33,131 bases of DNA from RGIG8306 sp964566025 (GCA_964566025.1 CAZMHF010000021.1:1-33131); one strand, 5' to 3'. Positions 24,193-32,436 are shown, counted from the stretch's first letter. Numbers and translations are program-made. The notes: generated from the sequence alone by a model not told the origin.

Positions 24193-24944
24193 AAAACGGC
24201 TACATTCATTCTATCGAAACCTTTGGCAGTGTAGATGGGCCTGGTCTTCGCTTTGTTGTTTTTATGCAAGGCTGTCCACTCCGTTGCTTATATTGTCATA
24301 ACCCAAATTCGTGGGATTTATCTAAAGGAAGCAAGATGTCTGTGGATGAAATCCTTGCTCTTTTCGAGAAAAATCGCCCCTACTACAAGAATGGCGGCAT
24401 TACGGTGACTGGTGGCGAGCCACTCGTTCAACTAGATTTTTTGACATCTTTGTTTAAAGAAGCGCATTTAAGAGGTATTCATACATGTCTTGATACAAGC
24501 GGTATTACGTTTCGTCATGAAAATGAGAAATCATTTATCGAGCTACTCTCGTATACTGATTTAGTGCTATTAGACATTAAGCACATGAATCCCGATACAC
24601 ACACATACTTAACAGGCTCTTCAAATGAAGCGGTTTTTAACTTTGCACACTTTCTTGATACACATCATATACCGATATGGATACGCTATGTATTGGTTCG
24701 CAATCTTACCGACGATACGTTGGATTTACAAGCCCTAGGACGTTTTATTGCTACCATTTCTAGTGTGACATCTATTGATATTCTTCCTTACCATACATAC
24801 GGAATTGAAAAGTACAAATCACTTGGTTTACCGTATGCATTGGAAGGTATTTTACCGACGACAAAGGAAGAATGCTTAACAGCACGACAAATTGTACTAG
24901 ATTCAATACGAAGCGCTCACAAAGATCCGCCTAAAAACACTTGA
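24189..24944 (+). CDS. pflA: Pyruvate formate-lyase activating enzyme
   Basis: A 251-aa radical-SAM protein. The cluster motif Cys-x3-Cys-x2-Cys is MQGCPLRCLYCHNPNSW (near residue 30), after the family start GYIHSIETFGSVDGPGLRFV. The SAM-binding glycine motif is TVTGGEPLVQ, and IRYVLVRNLTDD and LPYHTYG are also typical. It makes the glycyl radical on its partner, here a separate 80-aa protein. No ribosome-binding site precedes its ATG, which overlaps the stop of that gene (ATGA), so translation is coupled and amounts are probably tied to it. Confidence 0.96.
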   Translation: MKNGYIHSIETFGSVDGPGLRFVVFMQGCPLRCLYCHNPNSWDLSKGSKMSVDEILALFEKNRPYYKNGGITVTGGEPLVQLDFLTSLFKEAHLRGIHTCLDTSGITFRHENEKSFIELLSYTDLVLLDIKHMNPDTHTYLTGSSNEAVFNFAHFLDTHHIPIWIRYVLVRNLTDDTLDLQALGRFIATISSVTSIDILPYHTYGIEKYKSLGLPYALEGILPTTKEECLTARQIVLDSIRSAHKDPPKNT

Positions 24945-24969
24945 TAATTCAAAAAATATATAGTACTAT
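24941..24969 (+). promoter_or_regulatory. Candidate promoter of the ferredoxin gene
   Basis: TTGATA (24941-24946), 17 nt, TACTAT (24964-24969). The ferredoxin may also be read through from pflA, since no terminator lies between them. Confidence 0.4.
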
Positions 24970-25001
24970 TAGCTTACAATTTTAATAAGGAGGAAGACAA
25001 A

Positions 25002-25169
25002 ATGGCATATAAAATTACAGATGCTTGCATCGCATGTGGTGCTTGTGCAGACGAATGTCCTGTTAGTGTAATTACAGCTGGTGACACTCAATACACAATC
25101 AACGAAGACGAATGTATTTCTTGTGGCGCTTGCGCATCAACATGTCCTGTTGGAGCAATCGAAGAATAA
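25002..25169 (+). CDS. 2[4Fe-4S] ferredoxin
   Basis: A 55-aa clostridial-type ferredoxin. Two full Cys-x2-Cys-x2-Cys-x3-Cys-Pro sets are seen: Cys9, 12, 15, 19 and Cys38, 41, 44, 48, giving two cubane clusters. AAGGAGG lies 9 nt before ATG. It carries low-potential electrons in the cytoplasm. Lying 57 nt after pflA, it is a good candidate for the reductant of the PflA cluster, although it could serve pyruvate:ferredoxin oxidoreductase or hydrogenase as well; that link is inferred from position only. Confidence 0.93.
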   Translation: MAYKITDACIACGACADECPVSVITAGDTQYTINEDECISCGACASTCPVGAIEE

Positions 25170-25190
25170 GTTGCATTGATTATGATATTG

Positions 25191-25234
25191 AAAAATCGTA
25201 ACTTCACATTTAACTGTGTTGTTACGATTTTTTT
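25191..25234. terminator. Bidirectional terminator between ferredoxin and dnaB
   Basis: A 12-bp stem AAAAATCGTAAC/GTTACGATTTTT (25191-25202 with 25221-25232), T-run on the plus strand and the matching A-run on the other. It ends the PFL-ferredoxin region and the gdpP-rplI-dnaB operon. Confidence 0.9.
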
Positions 25235-25235
25235 G

Positions 25236-26579
25236 TTATCTTCTTTCATATTCTGCATTAACAAATCTCGTTTGCGCCGCTTGCCATAATAAATCAACCG
25301 TTCCAATGGCACCATTACGTTGCTTAGCAATAATAAGCTCGGCTGTTCCTTTGTTTTCGTCGTTGTCTTTGTTGTAATATTCGTCACGATATAAAAACAT
25401 AACAATATCTGCATCCTGCTCGATAGCACCTGATTCACGAAGATCCGATAAAATCGGTCGATGATCTGGCCTTGTTTCGCAGGCACGACTTAACTGTGAC
25501 AAAGCAATTACTGGAACATCTAGCTCTCTTGCTAGAATTTTTAGACCTCTTGATATCTCTGTGATTTCTTGTTGTCTGCTATCAGAACGTCCTGCATTTC
25601 CACTCATTAATTGCAAGTAATCAATAATAATTAATTTAAGATCATTTTCAATTTTCATTCGTCGACATTTTGAGCGAAGCTCACTTAATGTAATGCCTGG
25701 TGTATCATCCACAATCAATTGAGATGTTCCAATTATGGCCGCACTTTCAGAAATCATAATCCAATCCTGTGTAGTCAAATCACCTGTTTTGATTTTTTGT
25801 GTATCCACCATGGATTCCATCGCTAATAAACGATTGACTAATTGCTCTTTTGACATCTCCAAGCTAAAAATCGCCGTAGTATTTTGTTTTCTAACGGCAA
25901 TATTATGTGCCAAATTCAAAACAAATGCTGTCTTTCCCATCGAAGGGCGGGCAGCCAATAAAATCAAATCGGAATTTTGCAATCCCGCCGTATAATAATC
26001 TAATTGCTTAAAACCTGTTGCAATACCTGTAATATGTGTTTTTGACTTCGCTACTTTTTCGATATTGGTCATAACATTTATCATGATTTCAGCAATCGAA
26101 GTCGTATCTCTCGTCTTTCGGCTATTTAAAATTTCAAATAGATCTTTTTCTGCTTTCTCAAAAATAATTTCTGATTTTTCTTTGCTAACAAAACAAGCAT
26201 TTGCAATATCCTCATTAAGCTTAATCATCTTACGAAGCATTGCCTTTTCATTGACAATGGATACATAGTATTGGATATTCGTAACGGTTGGCATACTCAT
26301 TACGATTTCGCGAAGAATTTCCACAGCATCTGCTTCAGGAGGAACATCCATTTGCGCTAAGCGGTTTTGTACGGTTGTCATATCGACTGGACTACCTTCG
26401 GCATGCAAGGTTGCAACTGCTTCATATAAAACGCCATACATGCGGTTATAGAAATCCTTTGATTGTAGCACTTCGGTTGATGCAATAATCGCATCTCGAT
26501 CTAATAGCATCGAACCAATAACAGCCCGTTCTGCTTCTAGACTATGTGGAAGGGCTCTCTTCATAATCAAATCATCCAT
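25236..26579 (-). CDS. dnaB: Replicative DNA helicase DnaB
   Basis: A 447-aa RecA-like hexameric helicase (called DnaC in B. subtilis). N-terminal DnaB domain: PHSLEAERAVIGSMLLD. C-terminal motor: Walker A LAARPSMGKTAFVLN (near residue 205), Walker B IIDYLQLMSG (near 318), and LSQLSRACETRPDHRPILSD. It unwinds DNA at the fork and is loaded by the DnaC/DnaI-type protein at 13286-14305. The AAGGAG of its ribosome-binding site overlaps the end of rplI. It is the last gene of gdpP-rplI-dnaB, the same order as B. subtilis yybT-rplI-dnaC. No intein is seen. Confidence 0.97.
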   Translation of the reverse strand: MDDLIMKRALPHSLEAERAVIGSMLLDRDAIIASTEVLQSKDFYNRMYGVLYEAVATLHAEGSPVDMTTVQNRLAQMDVPPEADAVEILREIVMSMPTVTNIQYYVSIVNEKAMLRKMIKLNEDIANACFVSKEKSEIIFEKAEKDLFEILNSRKTRDTTSIAEIMINVMTNIEKVAKSKTHITGIATGFKQLDYYTAGLQNSDLILLAARPSMGKTAFVLNLAHNIAVRKQNTTAIFSLEMSKEQLVNRLLAMESMVDTQKIKTGDLTTQDWIMISESAAIIGTSQLIVDDTPGITLSELRSKCRRMKIENDLKLIIIDYLQLMSGNAGRSDSRQQEITEISRGLKILARELDVPVIALSQLSRACETRPDHRPILSDLRESGAIEQDADIVMFLYRDEYYNKDNDENKGTAELIIAKQRNGAIGTVDLLWQAAQTRFVNAEYERR

Positions 26580-26582
26580 AAA

Positions 26583-27035
26583 TTACTCCTTAGCTTCGCT
26601 AACCTTAACAACCAATGTAGCCGTTACATCTTTATGGCATTTTACTGGTACATTATATGTGCCAAGTGCCTTAATTGGCTCTTGTAATTGCATTTTCTTT
26701 TTATCAATCTCAAACCCTAATTGCGTTTTTACTTCTTGTGCAATTTCTTTTGTTGAAACGGAACCAAAAATTCGTCCACCCTCACCACATTTTACAGTAA
26801 CCTGTACTGGTTTCTTAGCGATTTTAGCAGCATACTCTTTTGCTTGCTCTAGCAACAATGCCTCTTCTTTTTCATTTCTTTTTTTCTGTAATTTCAAGTC
26901 GTTAAGATTTTTTGCATTTGCTTCTAGGCCGATTTTATTGGGCAAAATATAATTTCTTGCGTAGCCATCATTCACCTTCACGATTTGATCTTTTTTCCCT
27001 AAACTTTTTACGTCCTTTAATAATATAACTTCCAT
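26583..27035 (-). CDS. rplI: Ribosomal protein bL9
   Basis: A 150-aa protein with the two-domain bL9 plan: the N-terminal 23S-binding domain (MEVILLKDVKSLGKKDQIV, GYARNYILP), the long connecting helix rich in Lys/Glu/Ala, and the C-terminal domain (GRIFGSVSTKEIAQEV). It binds 23S rRNA near L1 and helps frame keeping. It lies between gdpP (18 nt upstream) and dnaB (3 nt downstream), with AGAGGTG before ATG. Confidence 0.97.
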   Translation of the reverse strand: MEVILLKDVKSLGKKDQIVKVNDGYARNYILPNKIGLEANAKNLNDLKLQKKRNEKEEALLLEQAKEYAAKIAKKPVQVTVKCGEGGRIFGSVSTKEIAQEVKTQLGFEIDKKKMQLQEPIKALGTYNVPVKCHKDVTATLVVKVSEAKE

Positions 27036-27053
27036 TTTAACACCTCTTTATTC

Positions 27054-29096
27054 TTATATCTCGTCATTGTCCTTCATAGCATGTAATGTTTCCTTCAAAC
27101 GCAATATCGCATCCTCAAGACTAACATCCATTAGTTGTGCTCCCGCTGTGCTGTGATGGCCACCACCACCAAGCTTCTCCATAATAATTTGAACATTCAC
27201 TTCGTCAATGGAGCGAGCGCTAATATATATTCGGTTATTATAATCTGCTAAAACGAAGCTTGCCTTGATTCCTCGAATCTCAAGCAATTCATTTGCCGCT
27301 TGAGCCGCCACCACATTTGGATTTTCAATATCTTTGTTTTGACAAAAACCGATTGCATATTCATTCATAAATAAATCTGCCTGACTCGTGATAAGGGCCT
27401 TTGCTCGATACTCGGCCATATCATCCCGAAACATCTTTCGCACACGCGTCACATCTGCTCCATGTCGCTTCAAAAATGCTGCCGCATCAAAGGTACGAAC
27501 GCCTGTTTTATCAACAAAATTATTTGTATCAACAACAATTCCTGCATATAGTGCATCTGCATCTAATGAACGAATCGGAATACGATCTCCGTAATATTGC
27601 AATATTTCTGCAACAATCTCACTCGCCGAGGATGCAAACGGCTCAATATATGAAAGTACCGCTGGCTCAATCTTCTCCGTCATCTGTCTATGATGATCAA
27701 ACACCACAATATTCTTCGTCAATTCTAACAATTCTGGACACTCTGTATACGAAGGTCGATTAACATCGACAACCACTAGAACCGTATTTTGATCAACAAG
27801 ATGCTTTGCTTTTTCGCTGTTGATAAACAAATCTGCCTCATAGTCTGAATTGCTTTGATATCTCTCTAACAATGGACGAACACTTGCAATAATGTCATCT
27901 AACACAATATAGGCGCGTTTGTTGGAGTATTTTGCAGCACGATAAATACCGATTGCCGCACCAATACTATCCACATCCGACATCTTATGTCCCATAATAA
28001 CGACTTTTTCTTTTGATTCAATCAATTCGCGCAATGCCAATGCTTTCACACGTGCACGAACTTTTGTCGATTTTTCTTGCGAATGTGTTTTACCACCGTA
28101 ATACTTGACTTGTGTATTGTCCTTTAGTACAACTTGGTCACCGCCGCGGCCTAATGCGAGGTCAATTGCCGAACGTGCAAATTCATAATTTTCAAGAAAG
28201 GTTTCACCATTTAATCCAATACCGATGCTAAGTGTAACTGACATATCGTTTCCGATATTGACTGTTTTTACTTCTTCTAATAAAGAAAACTTCACCGCCT
28301 GCATCTCTTCTAAATATTGATTGGCCAAAATAATAATATATTTGTCCTTCTCTAGTTTCTTTAAAATACCTTTGTAGTTCGCAATAAATTTGCCGATTTT
28401 TCGATCAATTAGAGCCACCAATAATGATCTTTTTACTTCTTCAAGATCGGCCAATACTTCATCGTAATTATCCAAATAAATCAAACCTACGACCATTTTC
28501 TGATTGTAGTTTTCAGTTTGTAAAGAAAGCATCTGTGTTTCATTGAATAAATACAAAGCGTACATTTTGATTTCTTGATTTCTAGCTGTCGCTGTCAATG
28601 TCTCAAGAATATCATTGACTTGTAGATTTCTAATTTGCATACGATAATACTCATCGTCAAACTGCATATGTGTGATTTTTTCATCTTGGTCGACAGGGTA
28701 TATGTCTTCACCTAATCCTGCAAATATATTCGAAATATTTTTCTTAACTTTCCCTTGTGATCCGACCAATTCTCGAAAACAATGATTCGACCATAAAACA
28801 TAACCTGTTTCATCCAATAGTGCGTAGGGAATCATCAATTCATTGAGTAGTTGTTTTTGAATCTGAGCATAATCTGCTCCAAAAGAAAGCAAATCACTCA
28901 TCATAGCACGCTTGCGATATATATTCATAATAAATGCAACTACTAAATATGCTATGGCAAAAACAAGTGCCACAATACCTGCCTTCCTATTCACAAGAAA
29001 AAGAACGCCTGTTAACAACACCACTGCAATTGACATCCAGATGGGCCATAAAAGATATGCTCGGAAGCTACCTTTTATTTTTTTTCCGTCTTTCAT
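27054..29096 (-). CDS. gdpP: Cyclic-di-AMP phosphodiesterase GdpP
   Basis: A 680-aa membrane protein: two membrane segments (about 14-35 and 38-58), a PAS-like domain (about 78-170), a degenerate GGDEF-like domain (about 200-320, no GGDEF motif) and the DHH/DHHA1 phosphodiesterase. Metal-binding motifs are present: GHKMSDVDSIGAA, VVVDVNRP, FDHHRQ, and the C-terminal GGGGHHSTAGAQ. It hydrolyses c-di-AMP to pApA and so adjusts potassium/osmotic and cell-wall control. Gene order gdpP-rplI-dnaB is conserved in Firmicutes. The cyclase gene is not in the window. The ATG has AGGAGT 4 nt upstream. Confidence 0.95.
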   Translation of the reverse strand: MKDGKKIKGSFRAYLLWPIWMSIAVVLLTGVLFLVNRKAGIVALVFAIAYLVVAFIMNIYRKRAMMSDLLSFGADYAQIQKQLLNELMIPYALLDETGYVLWSNHCFRELVGSQGKVKKNISNIFAGLGEDIYPVDQDEKITHMQFDDEYYRMQIRNLQVNDILETLTATARNQEIKMYALYLFNETQMLSLQTENYNQKMVVGLIYLDNYDEVLADLEEVKRSLLVALIDRKIGKFIANYKGILKKLEKDKYIIILANQYLEEMQAVKFSLLEEVKTVNIGNDMSVTLSIGIGLNGETFLENYEFARSAIDLALGRGGDQVVLKDNTQVKYYGGKTHSQEKSTKVRARVKALALRELIESKEKVVIMGHKMSDVDSIGAAIGIYRAAKYSNKRAYIVLDDIIASVRPLLERYQSNSDYEADLFINSEKAKHLVDQNTVLVVVDVNRPSYTECPELLELTKNIVVFDHHRQMTEKIEPAVLSYIEPFASSASEIVAEILQYYGDRIPIRSLDADALYAGIVVDTNNFVDKTGVRTFDAAAFLKRHGADVTRVRKMFRDDMAEYRAKALITSQADLFMNEYAIGFCQNKDIENPNVVAAQAANELLEIRGIKASFVLADYNNRIYISARSIDEVNVQIIMEKLGGGGHHSTAGAQLMDVSLEDAILRLKETLHAMKDNDEI

Positions 29097-29147
29097 AACA
29101 CTCCTATCCGCTCTTTCATAATCTGTTGTTATTAGTCACTAGACTCC

Positions 29148-29153
29148 ATTATA
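29148..29153 (-). promoter_or_regulatory. Candidate -10 of gdpP-rplI-dnaB
   Basis: TATAAT on the minus strand, 51 nt before the gdpP ATG and past the rpsR terminator; the -35 (TTTTAT at 17 nt) is weak. Confidence 0.4.
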
Positions 29154-29188
29154 CAACAAATTCTCGCATAATAAAAGTGTTTCAACAC

Positions 29189-29219
29189 AAAAAAGCATCA
29201 CATCCTAAGATGTAATGCT
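29189..29219 (-). terminator. Intrinsic terminator of rpsF-ssb-rpsR
   Basis: An 11-bp stem with one mismatch (29194-29204 with 29209-29219, 4-nt loop), then TTTTT on the minus strand. Confidence 0.85.
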
Positions 29220-29240
29220 CTAATTTTTATAATTTGTAAA

Positions 29241-29510
29241 TTACTCTACTGTATATGGCATAATTGCGATTTGTCTTGCACGTTTGATTGCTGTTGTAAG
29301 CTCTCTTTGGTGAATCGCACAATTTCCGGTAATTCTTCTAGGAAGGATCTTACCTCTTTCAGATACATATCTTTTCAATTTGTTTGTATCTTTATAATCA
29401 ATTGCTGCCTTTTCGCCACAGAATACACATACTTTTTTCTTTCTGCGCATTCCCCCTTTTTTGAATTTAGGGCTGTCGCTTCTATTTCCTTTATTATATG
29501 GGTTAGCCAT
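29241..29510 (-). CDS. rpsR: Ribosomal protein bS18 (zinc-binding form)
   Basis: An 89-aa protein. The bS18 core is clear: DYKDTNKLKRYVSERGKILP, RRITGNCAIHQRELTTAIKRA, and ARQIAIMPYTV. The pairs in VCVFCGE and NCAIH keep Cys/His ligands, so this is the zinc-containing (C+) form rather than the zinc-free paralogue. It binds 16S rRNA as a pair with bS6. The ribosome-binding site is AGGAGG. It is the last gene of rpsF-ssb-rpsR. Confidence 0.97.
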   Translation of the reverse strand: MANPYNKGNRSDSPKFKKGGMRRKKKVCVFCGEKAAIDYKDTNKLKRYVSERGKILPRRITGNCAIHQRELTTAIKRARQIAIMPYTVE

Positions 29511-29530
29511 GCTCTGCCTCCTGTCTTTAA

Positions 29531-29977
29531 TTAGTTAAATGGAAAGCCTTCATCTTCAACGCTATCCGTGATATTCATAAATCCATCATTCACGGCATCA
29601 TTTGGCGTCGTTCTAGCAACAGGTTGTGAACTACTTCCACCGCCTGCACTATTCTTGCTTTCAGCAAATTCAACATCTTCTACTACAACATCTGTTGTAT
29701 ATACTTTTACATTATCCTTATTTGTATAGCTTCCTGTTTGGATTCTACCTGTAACAGCCACTTTTGTGCCTTGTTTTAGGTATTTTTCAGCAAATTCTGC
29801 TGTCTTTCCAAATGCTACACAGTTAATAAAATCTGCAGTCTGCTCGCTGTTCGAATTACGCGAAAAGCGTCTGTCAACTGCTAATGTGAATCTGGCAATC
29901 GCCATCGTATTGTCGTTTTGAGAGTAACGAACATCCGGGTCTCTTGTCAGTCTTCCCATGAGAATTACTTTGTTCAT
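29531..29977 (-). CDS. ssb: Single-stranded DNA-binding protein
   Basis: A 148-aa SSB: OB fold over residues 1-105 (MNKVILMGRLTRDPDVRYSQ, FINCVAFGKTAEFAEKYLKQ, GTKVAVTGRIQTGSYTNKD), a Gly/Ser-rich linker, and the acidic end VEDEGFPFN, close to the usual DDDIPF tip that recruits partner proteins. It coats single-stranded DNA in replication and repair. The start at 29977 is preferred over an in-frame GTG at 29986, because that GTG overlaps the AGAGG ribosome-binding site. The position between rpsF and rpsR is conserved in Firmicutes. Confidence 0.96.
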   Translation of the reverse strand: MNKVILMGRLTRDPDVRYSQNDNTMAIARFTLAVDRRFSRNSNSEQTADFINCVAFGKTAEFAEKYLKQGTKVAVTGRIQTGSYTNKDNVKVYTTDVVVEDVEFAESKNSAGGGSSSQPVARTTPNDAVNDGFMNITDSVEDEGFPFN

Positions 29978-30000
29978 AGTAAACACCTCTTTCTTTGTGA

Positions 30001-30288
30001 TTAAGCTTCTTTCTTAACGCAAAGATAACGAAGAACTGGTTCCATGATGCGAATATGATCTTCAACTTCATTTGGACAATTTGCTTCGCCTTCAAATGTA
30101 ATGATGTAGTAAAAAGCTTCTTTCATCTTTTGGATTTCGTAAGCAAGTCTTTTTTTACCCCACTCTTCAACGTTTTCGATTGTTCCGTTGAAACGGGTAA
30201 TATAACCTTTTACTTTTTCTAATGCTGCATTTCTCGCATCATCCTCAAGCTTCGCGCTTAATACTAATACTAATTCGTATTTGTTCAT
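30001..30288 (-). CDS. rpsF: Ribosomal protein bS6
   Basis: A 95-aa bS6: MNKYELVLVLSAKLEDDARN, VEEWGKKRLAYEIQKMKEAFY, and IRIMEPVLRYLCV near the end. It dimerises with bS18 on the small-subunit platform. First gene of rpsF-ssb-rpsR. Promoter and AAGGAGG are strong. The leader of about 70 nt has the stretches TTCCTT and CTCCT on the minus strand, which could pair with that AAGGAGG; in Firmicutes this leader is known to be bound by bS6:bS18, so autogenous control is likely but not shown here. Confidence 0.96.
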   Translation of the reverse strand: MNKYELVLVLSAKLEDDARNAALEKVKGYITRFNGTIENVEEWGKKRLAYEIQKMKEAFYYIITFEGEANCPNEVEDHIRIMEPVLRYLCVKKEA

Positions 30289-30360
30289 TTGACTACCTCC
30301 TTATGGTCTCTGGTCTCTCTCTAGGAGAAACAAGGAAATGATAATATATCACGAATAATT

Positions 30361-30389
30361 AGTATAGCACACATCTTTTTTATTTGCAA
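30361..30389 (-). promoter_or_regulatory. Promoter of rpsF-ssb-rpsR
   Basis: On the minus strand TTGCAA (30384-30389), 17 nt, then TGCTATACT (TATACT at 30361-30366), an extended -10. Confidence 0.75.
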
Positions 30390-30392
30390 CAC

Positions 30393-30421
30393 TTGATTTT
30401 TATTTTTTTTGTTCTTATACT
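30393..30421 (+). promoter_or_regulatory. Promoter of the DUF951 gene
   Basis: TTGATT (30393-30398), 17 nt, TATACT (30416-30421). It is back to back with the rpsF promoter: the two -35 boxes are only 3 nt apart. Confidence 0.6.
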
Positions 30422-30476
30422 ACACCTTATACAAACAAACAAATTCGAATGCACATTATGTAGAGAGGAAGTCACT

Positions 30477-30653
30477 ATGGATTTTCAAATTGGCGAAATC
30501 ATTAAACTCAAAAAGAAGCATCCTTGCGGTAGCTTTGAATGGGAAATACTTCGTGTTGGCATGGACTTTCGTCTACGTTGCCTAGGCTGCAACCACCAAA
30601 TGATGATTTCACGAAAAATCGTTGAGAAGAATTTTCGTGGCAAAAAGGATTAA
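30477..30653 (+). CDS. DUF951 protein
   Basis: A 58-aa protein that is a single DUF951 domain: FQIGEIIKLKKKHPCGSFEW, then VGMDFRLRCLGCNHQMMISR. The three Cys (one in HPCG, two in CLGC) and His residues suggest a small zinc or nucleic-acid-binding fold. In Firmicutes it often lies near rpsF or ychF; its function is unknown. The start at 30477 has GAGAGGAAG upstream; upstream in-frame codons lie in the promoter region. Confidence 0.9.
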   Translation: MDFQIGEIIKLKKKHPCGSFEWEILRVGMDFRLRCLGCNHQMMISRKIVEKNFRGKKD

Positions 30654-30723
30654 CACATTCACGTATAATTAATTCGTATTTTATTTTTTCGGCTAATCAA
30701 TCGTCGAGGTTTTTACTTATCGT

Positions 30724-31689
30724 CTAAAATTTAAAACCACTCAATAAATCTCCAAGTCCTGTTCCCATACCAGTTTGACCTTCCCCTTTAGCATCCACAC
30801 TTTGGTCGTGATATTCCACTGCTTCGCGTTCTTCATCTACTGGTACATCTTCCACCATCGATAAGCTGATTTTTTTATCCGCTATTTTGATAATGGTCGC
30901 ACTAATCTCATCGCCTTCTTTTAGTACTTCGCTTGGCTTTTTAATTCTCTTTTCAGATATCTTTGAAATATGAACTAACCCTGTAAAGCCATCTCCAAAA
31001 GCCACAAATGCACCGTATTCTTTTAGACTTTCAACAATACCTGTGATTTTATCTCCTACATGAAGCGATTCTAAACTTTCTTCTAGCGCTTGCTGCTTTT
31101 TATCGTATAATATCTCTTTGCACGATAAGACCAATTTTTTATGTTCCTCATCAATCGTAATCACTCGTGCCTCAACCGTTTTTCCTTTATACACAGACAG
31201 ATCTTCTACATATTGTAATGCTAGCTTAGAAGCAGGAATAAATCCTCTAATCCCTTCCACATACGTAATCACACCGCCATTTGTCACTTCGCTAATCTTA
31301 ACTGCGAGAATGTTTTTTTCTGCTTTTTGTTTTTTTAGATAATCCCATGATAACTCGTCACTCGCTTTTTGCTTTGACAATAAAATATGGCCTGTTCCAT
31401 CATCGGTTTTGATTACCATGGCTGTGATTTTCATCCCTTTTGTCACTTCTTCTTCAAGAATCAAGTTAGGATTTTCACTAAAATCAGCTTTTAGAATTTT
31501 TCCTGGCGCATAGAAGTCCAATTCGACAATAACCTCTTCCTCATCCACTGACAATACTGTCCCTGTCACAATATCCCCTTCGTATACACGCTTAAAGGAC
31601 TCGTTGATTTCTTTCTCAAAATCCTCCATGCTTGCTACGTCAGCAGGCGATTCTTCCAATGCTTTTGATACTTTAATTTCTTCACTCAT
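30724..31689 (-). CDS. S1-domain RNA-binding protein (short S1-like)
   Basis: A 321-aa protein with three S1 (OB-fold) domains at about residues 37-105, 120-190 and 208-275. The third is the most typical (GDKITGIVESLKEYGAFVAF, then GLVHISKIS). The ends are acidic, plus a Gly-rich tail (GMGTGLGDLLSGF). Clostridia carry this short form in place of the six-domain proteobacterial bS1; it may help the ribosome hold mRNA, but whether it is a true ribosomal protein is open. It lies 26 nt after the Smr gene, probably cotranscribed. AGGAG precedes ATG. Confidence 0.85.
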   Translation of the reverse strand: MSEEIKVSKALEESPADVASMEDFEKEINESFKRVYEGDIVTGTVLSVDEEEVIVELDFYAPGKILKADFSENPNLILEEEVTKGMKITAMVIKTDDGTGHILLSKQKASDELSWDYLKKQKAEKNILAVKISEVTNGGVITYVEGIRGFIPASKLALQYVEDLSVYKGKTVEARVITIDEEHKKLVLSCKEILYDKKQQALEESLESLHVGDKITGIVESLKEYGAFVAFGDGFTGLVHISKISEKRIKKPSEVLKEGDEISATIIKIADKKISLSMVEDVPVDEEREAVEYHDQSVDAKGEGQTGMGTGLGDLLSGFKF

Positions 31690-31715
31690 ATTTTTTCTCC
31701 TATCATCTTTTATTT

Positions 31716-31964
31716 TTATAATTCTCGCAAAATTAGATCCGTCTCTCCAGCATTCACCGTTGTGGCAATGCGAATCACCTTTTCGTGATTTCTATAATCG
31801 TAACGCACCATATCGCGCAAAACTGTCCCCGTACGATAACCATGAACCACGCGAATTCGGTATACCGATTTATGGGCTTTTTTAATAACGATATCGATTT
31901 TTTTCTTCGCCTCCACGGCAGTGCATCCATGCACATCCACTTCAATAATTCCACTTGTCAACAT
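31716..31964 (-). CDS. Small Smr-domain protein
   Basis: An 82-aa protein that is one Smr domain with no MutS part: the DVHG motif (residues about 10-13), EAKKKIDIVI, and RVVHGYRTGTVLRDMVRYD. Smr domains cut or bind nucleic acids; SmrB-type proteins cleave mRNA at collided ribosomes, while the domain in MutS2 acts in ribosome rescue or recombination. This small form with HGYRTG is common in clostridia but unstudied as far as I know. It is upstream of the S1-like gene with 26 nt between them, which suggests an RNA-related role. GGAGA precedes ATG. Confidence 0.85.
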   Translation of the reverse strand: MLTSGIIEVDVHGCTAVEAKKKIDIVIKKAHKSVYRIRVVHGYRTGTVLRDMVRYDYRNHEKVIRIATTVNAGETDLILREL

Positions 31965-32125
31965 ATGTGTTCTCCGTTCATATATTTAATATCTCAAGCA
32001 ACCCTCTCGCTTGATCCAACTTCTTTTCATCATAACATATGTTCCCTCTTTTTTTCAAGCCTTTTCTCGCTCACTTGCTTAATTTTTCTACACATTTTCT
32101 TGTGTTCATTTTCTTAAAAATCCTA

Positions 32126-32154
32126 TTGCAAATGGTTTTTGCCTATGCTATAAT
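32126..32154 (+). promoter_or_regulatory. Promoter of tRNA-Cys
   Basis: TTGCAA (32126-32131), 17 nt, then TGCTATAAT (TATAAT at 32149-32154), 26 nt before the mature tRNA. Confidence 0.8.
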
Positions 32155-32180
32155 AAGTCGGCACGCAATAAATAATGTCT

Positions 32181-32251
32181 GGCGACATAGCCAAGTGGTA
32201 AGGCACGGGTCTGCAACACCCTTATCCCCGGTTCAAATCCGGGTGTCGCCT
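32181..32251 (+). tRNA. tRNA-Cys (anticodon GCA)
   Basis: The acceptor arms GGCGACA (32181-32187) and TGTCGCC (32244-32250) pair fully. The anticodon loop CTGCAAC carries GCA, and the T arm has GGTTCAAATCC. The discriminator base is T, as expected for tRNA-Cys. The CCA end is not encoded. Confidence 0.96.
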
Positions 32252-32262
32252 CTTTCTAGATT

Positions 32263-32294
32263 AGAAAAGCTTTCAGAAGTTTTTCTTTTTTTTT
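32263..32294 (+). terminator. Intrinsic terminator of tRNA-Cys
   Basis: AGAAAAGCTT (32263-32272) pairs with AAGTTTTTCT (32277-32286) with one G-T pair and a TCAG loop, followed by a T-run. Confidence 0.8.
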
Positions 32295-32436
32295 GCAATA
32301 ATTAATCATAACATCGCAATATGTGACTTGTATTACATTCGAAAAGTTATAAAATTGAATTAAGATGCGATGGAATTTACTAATTTCTCTTGCTTATACG
32401 CTAGAGTTACTACAAAAAAGGAAATCAGGTGTTTTT

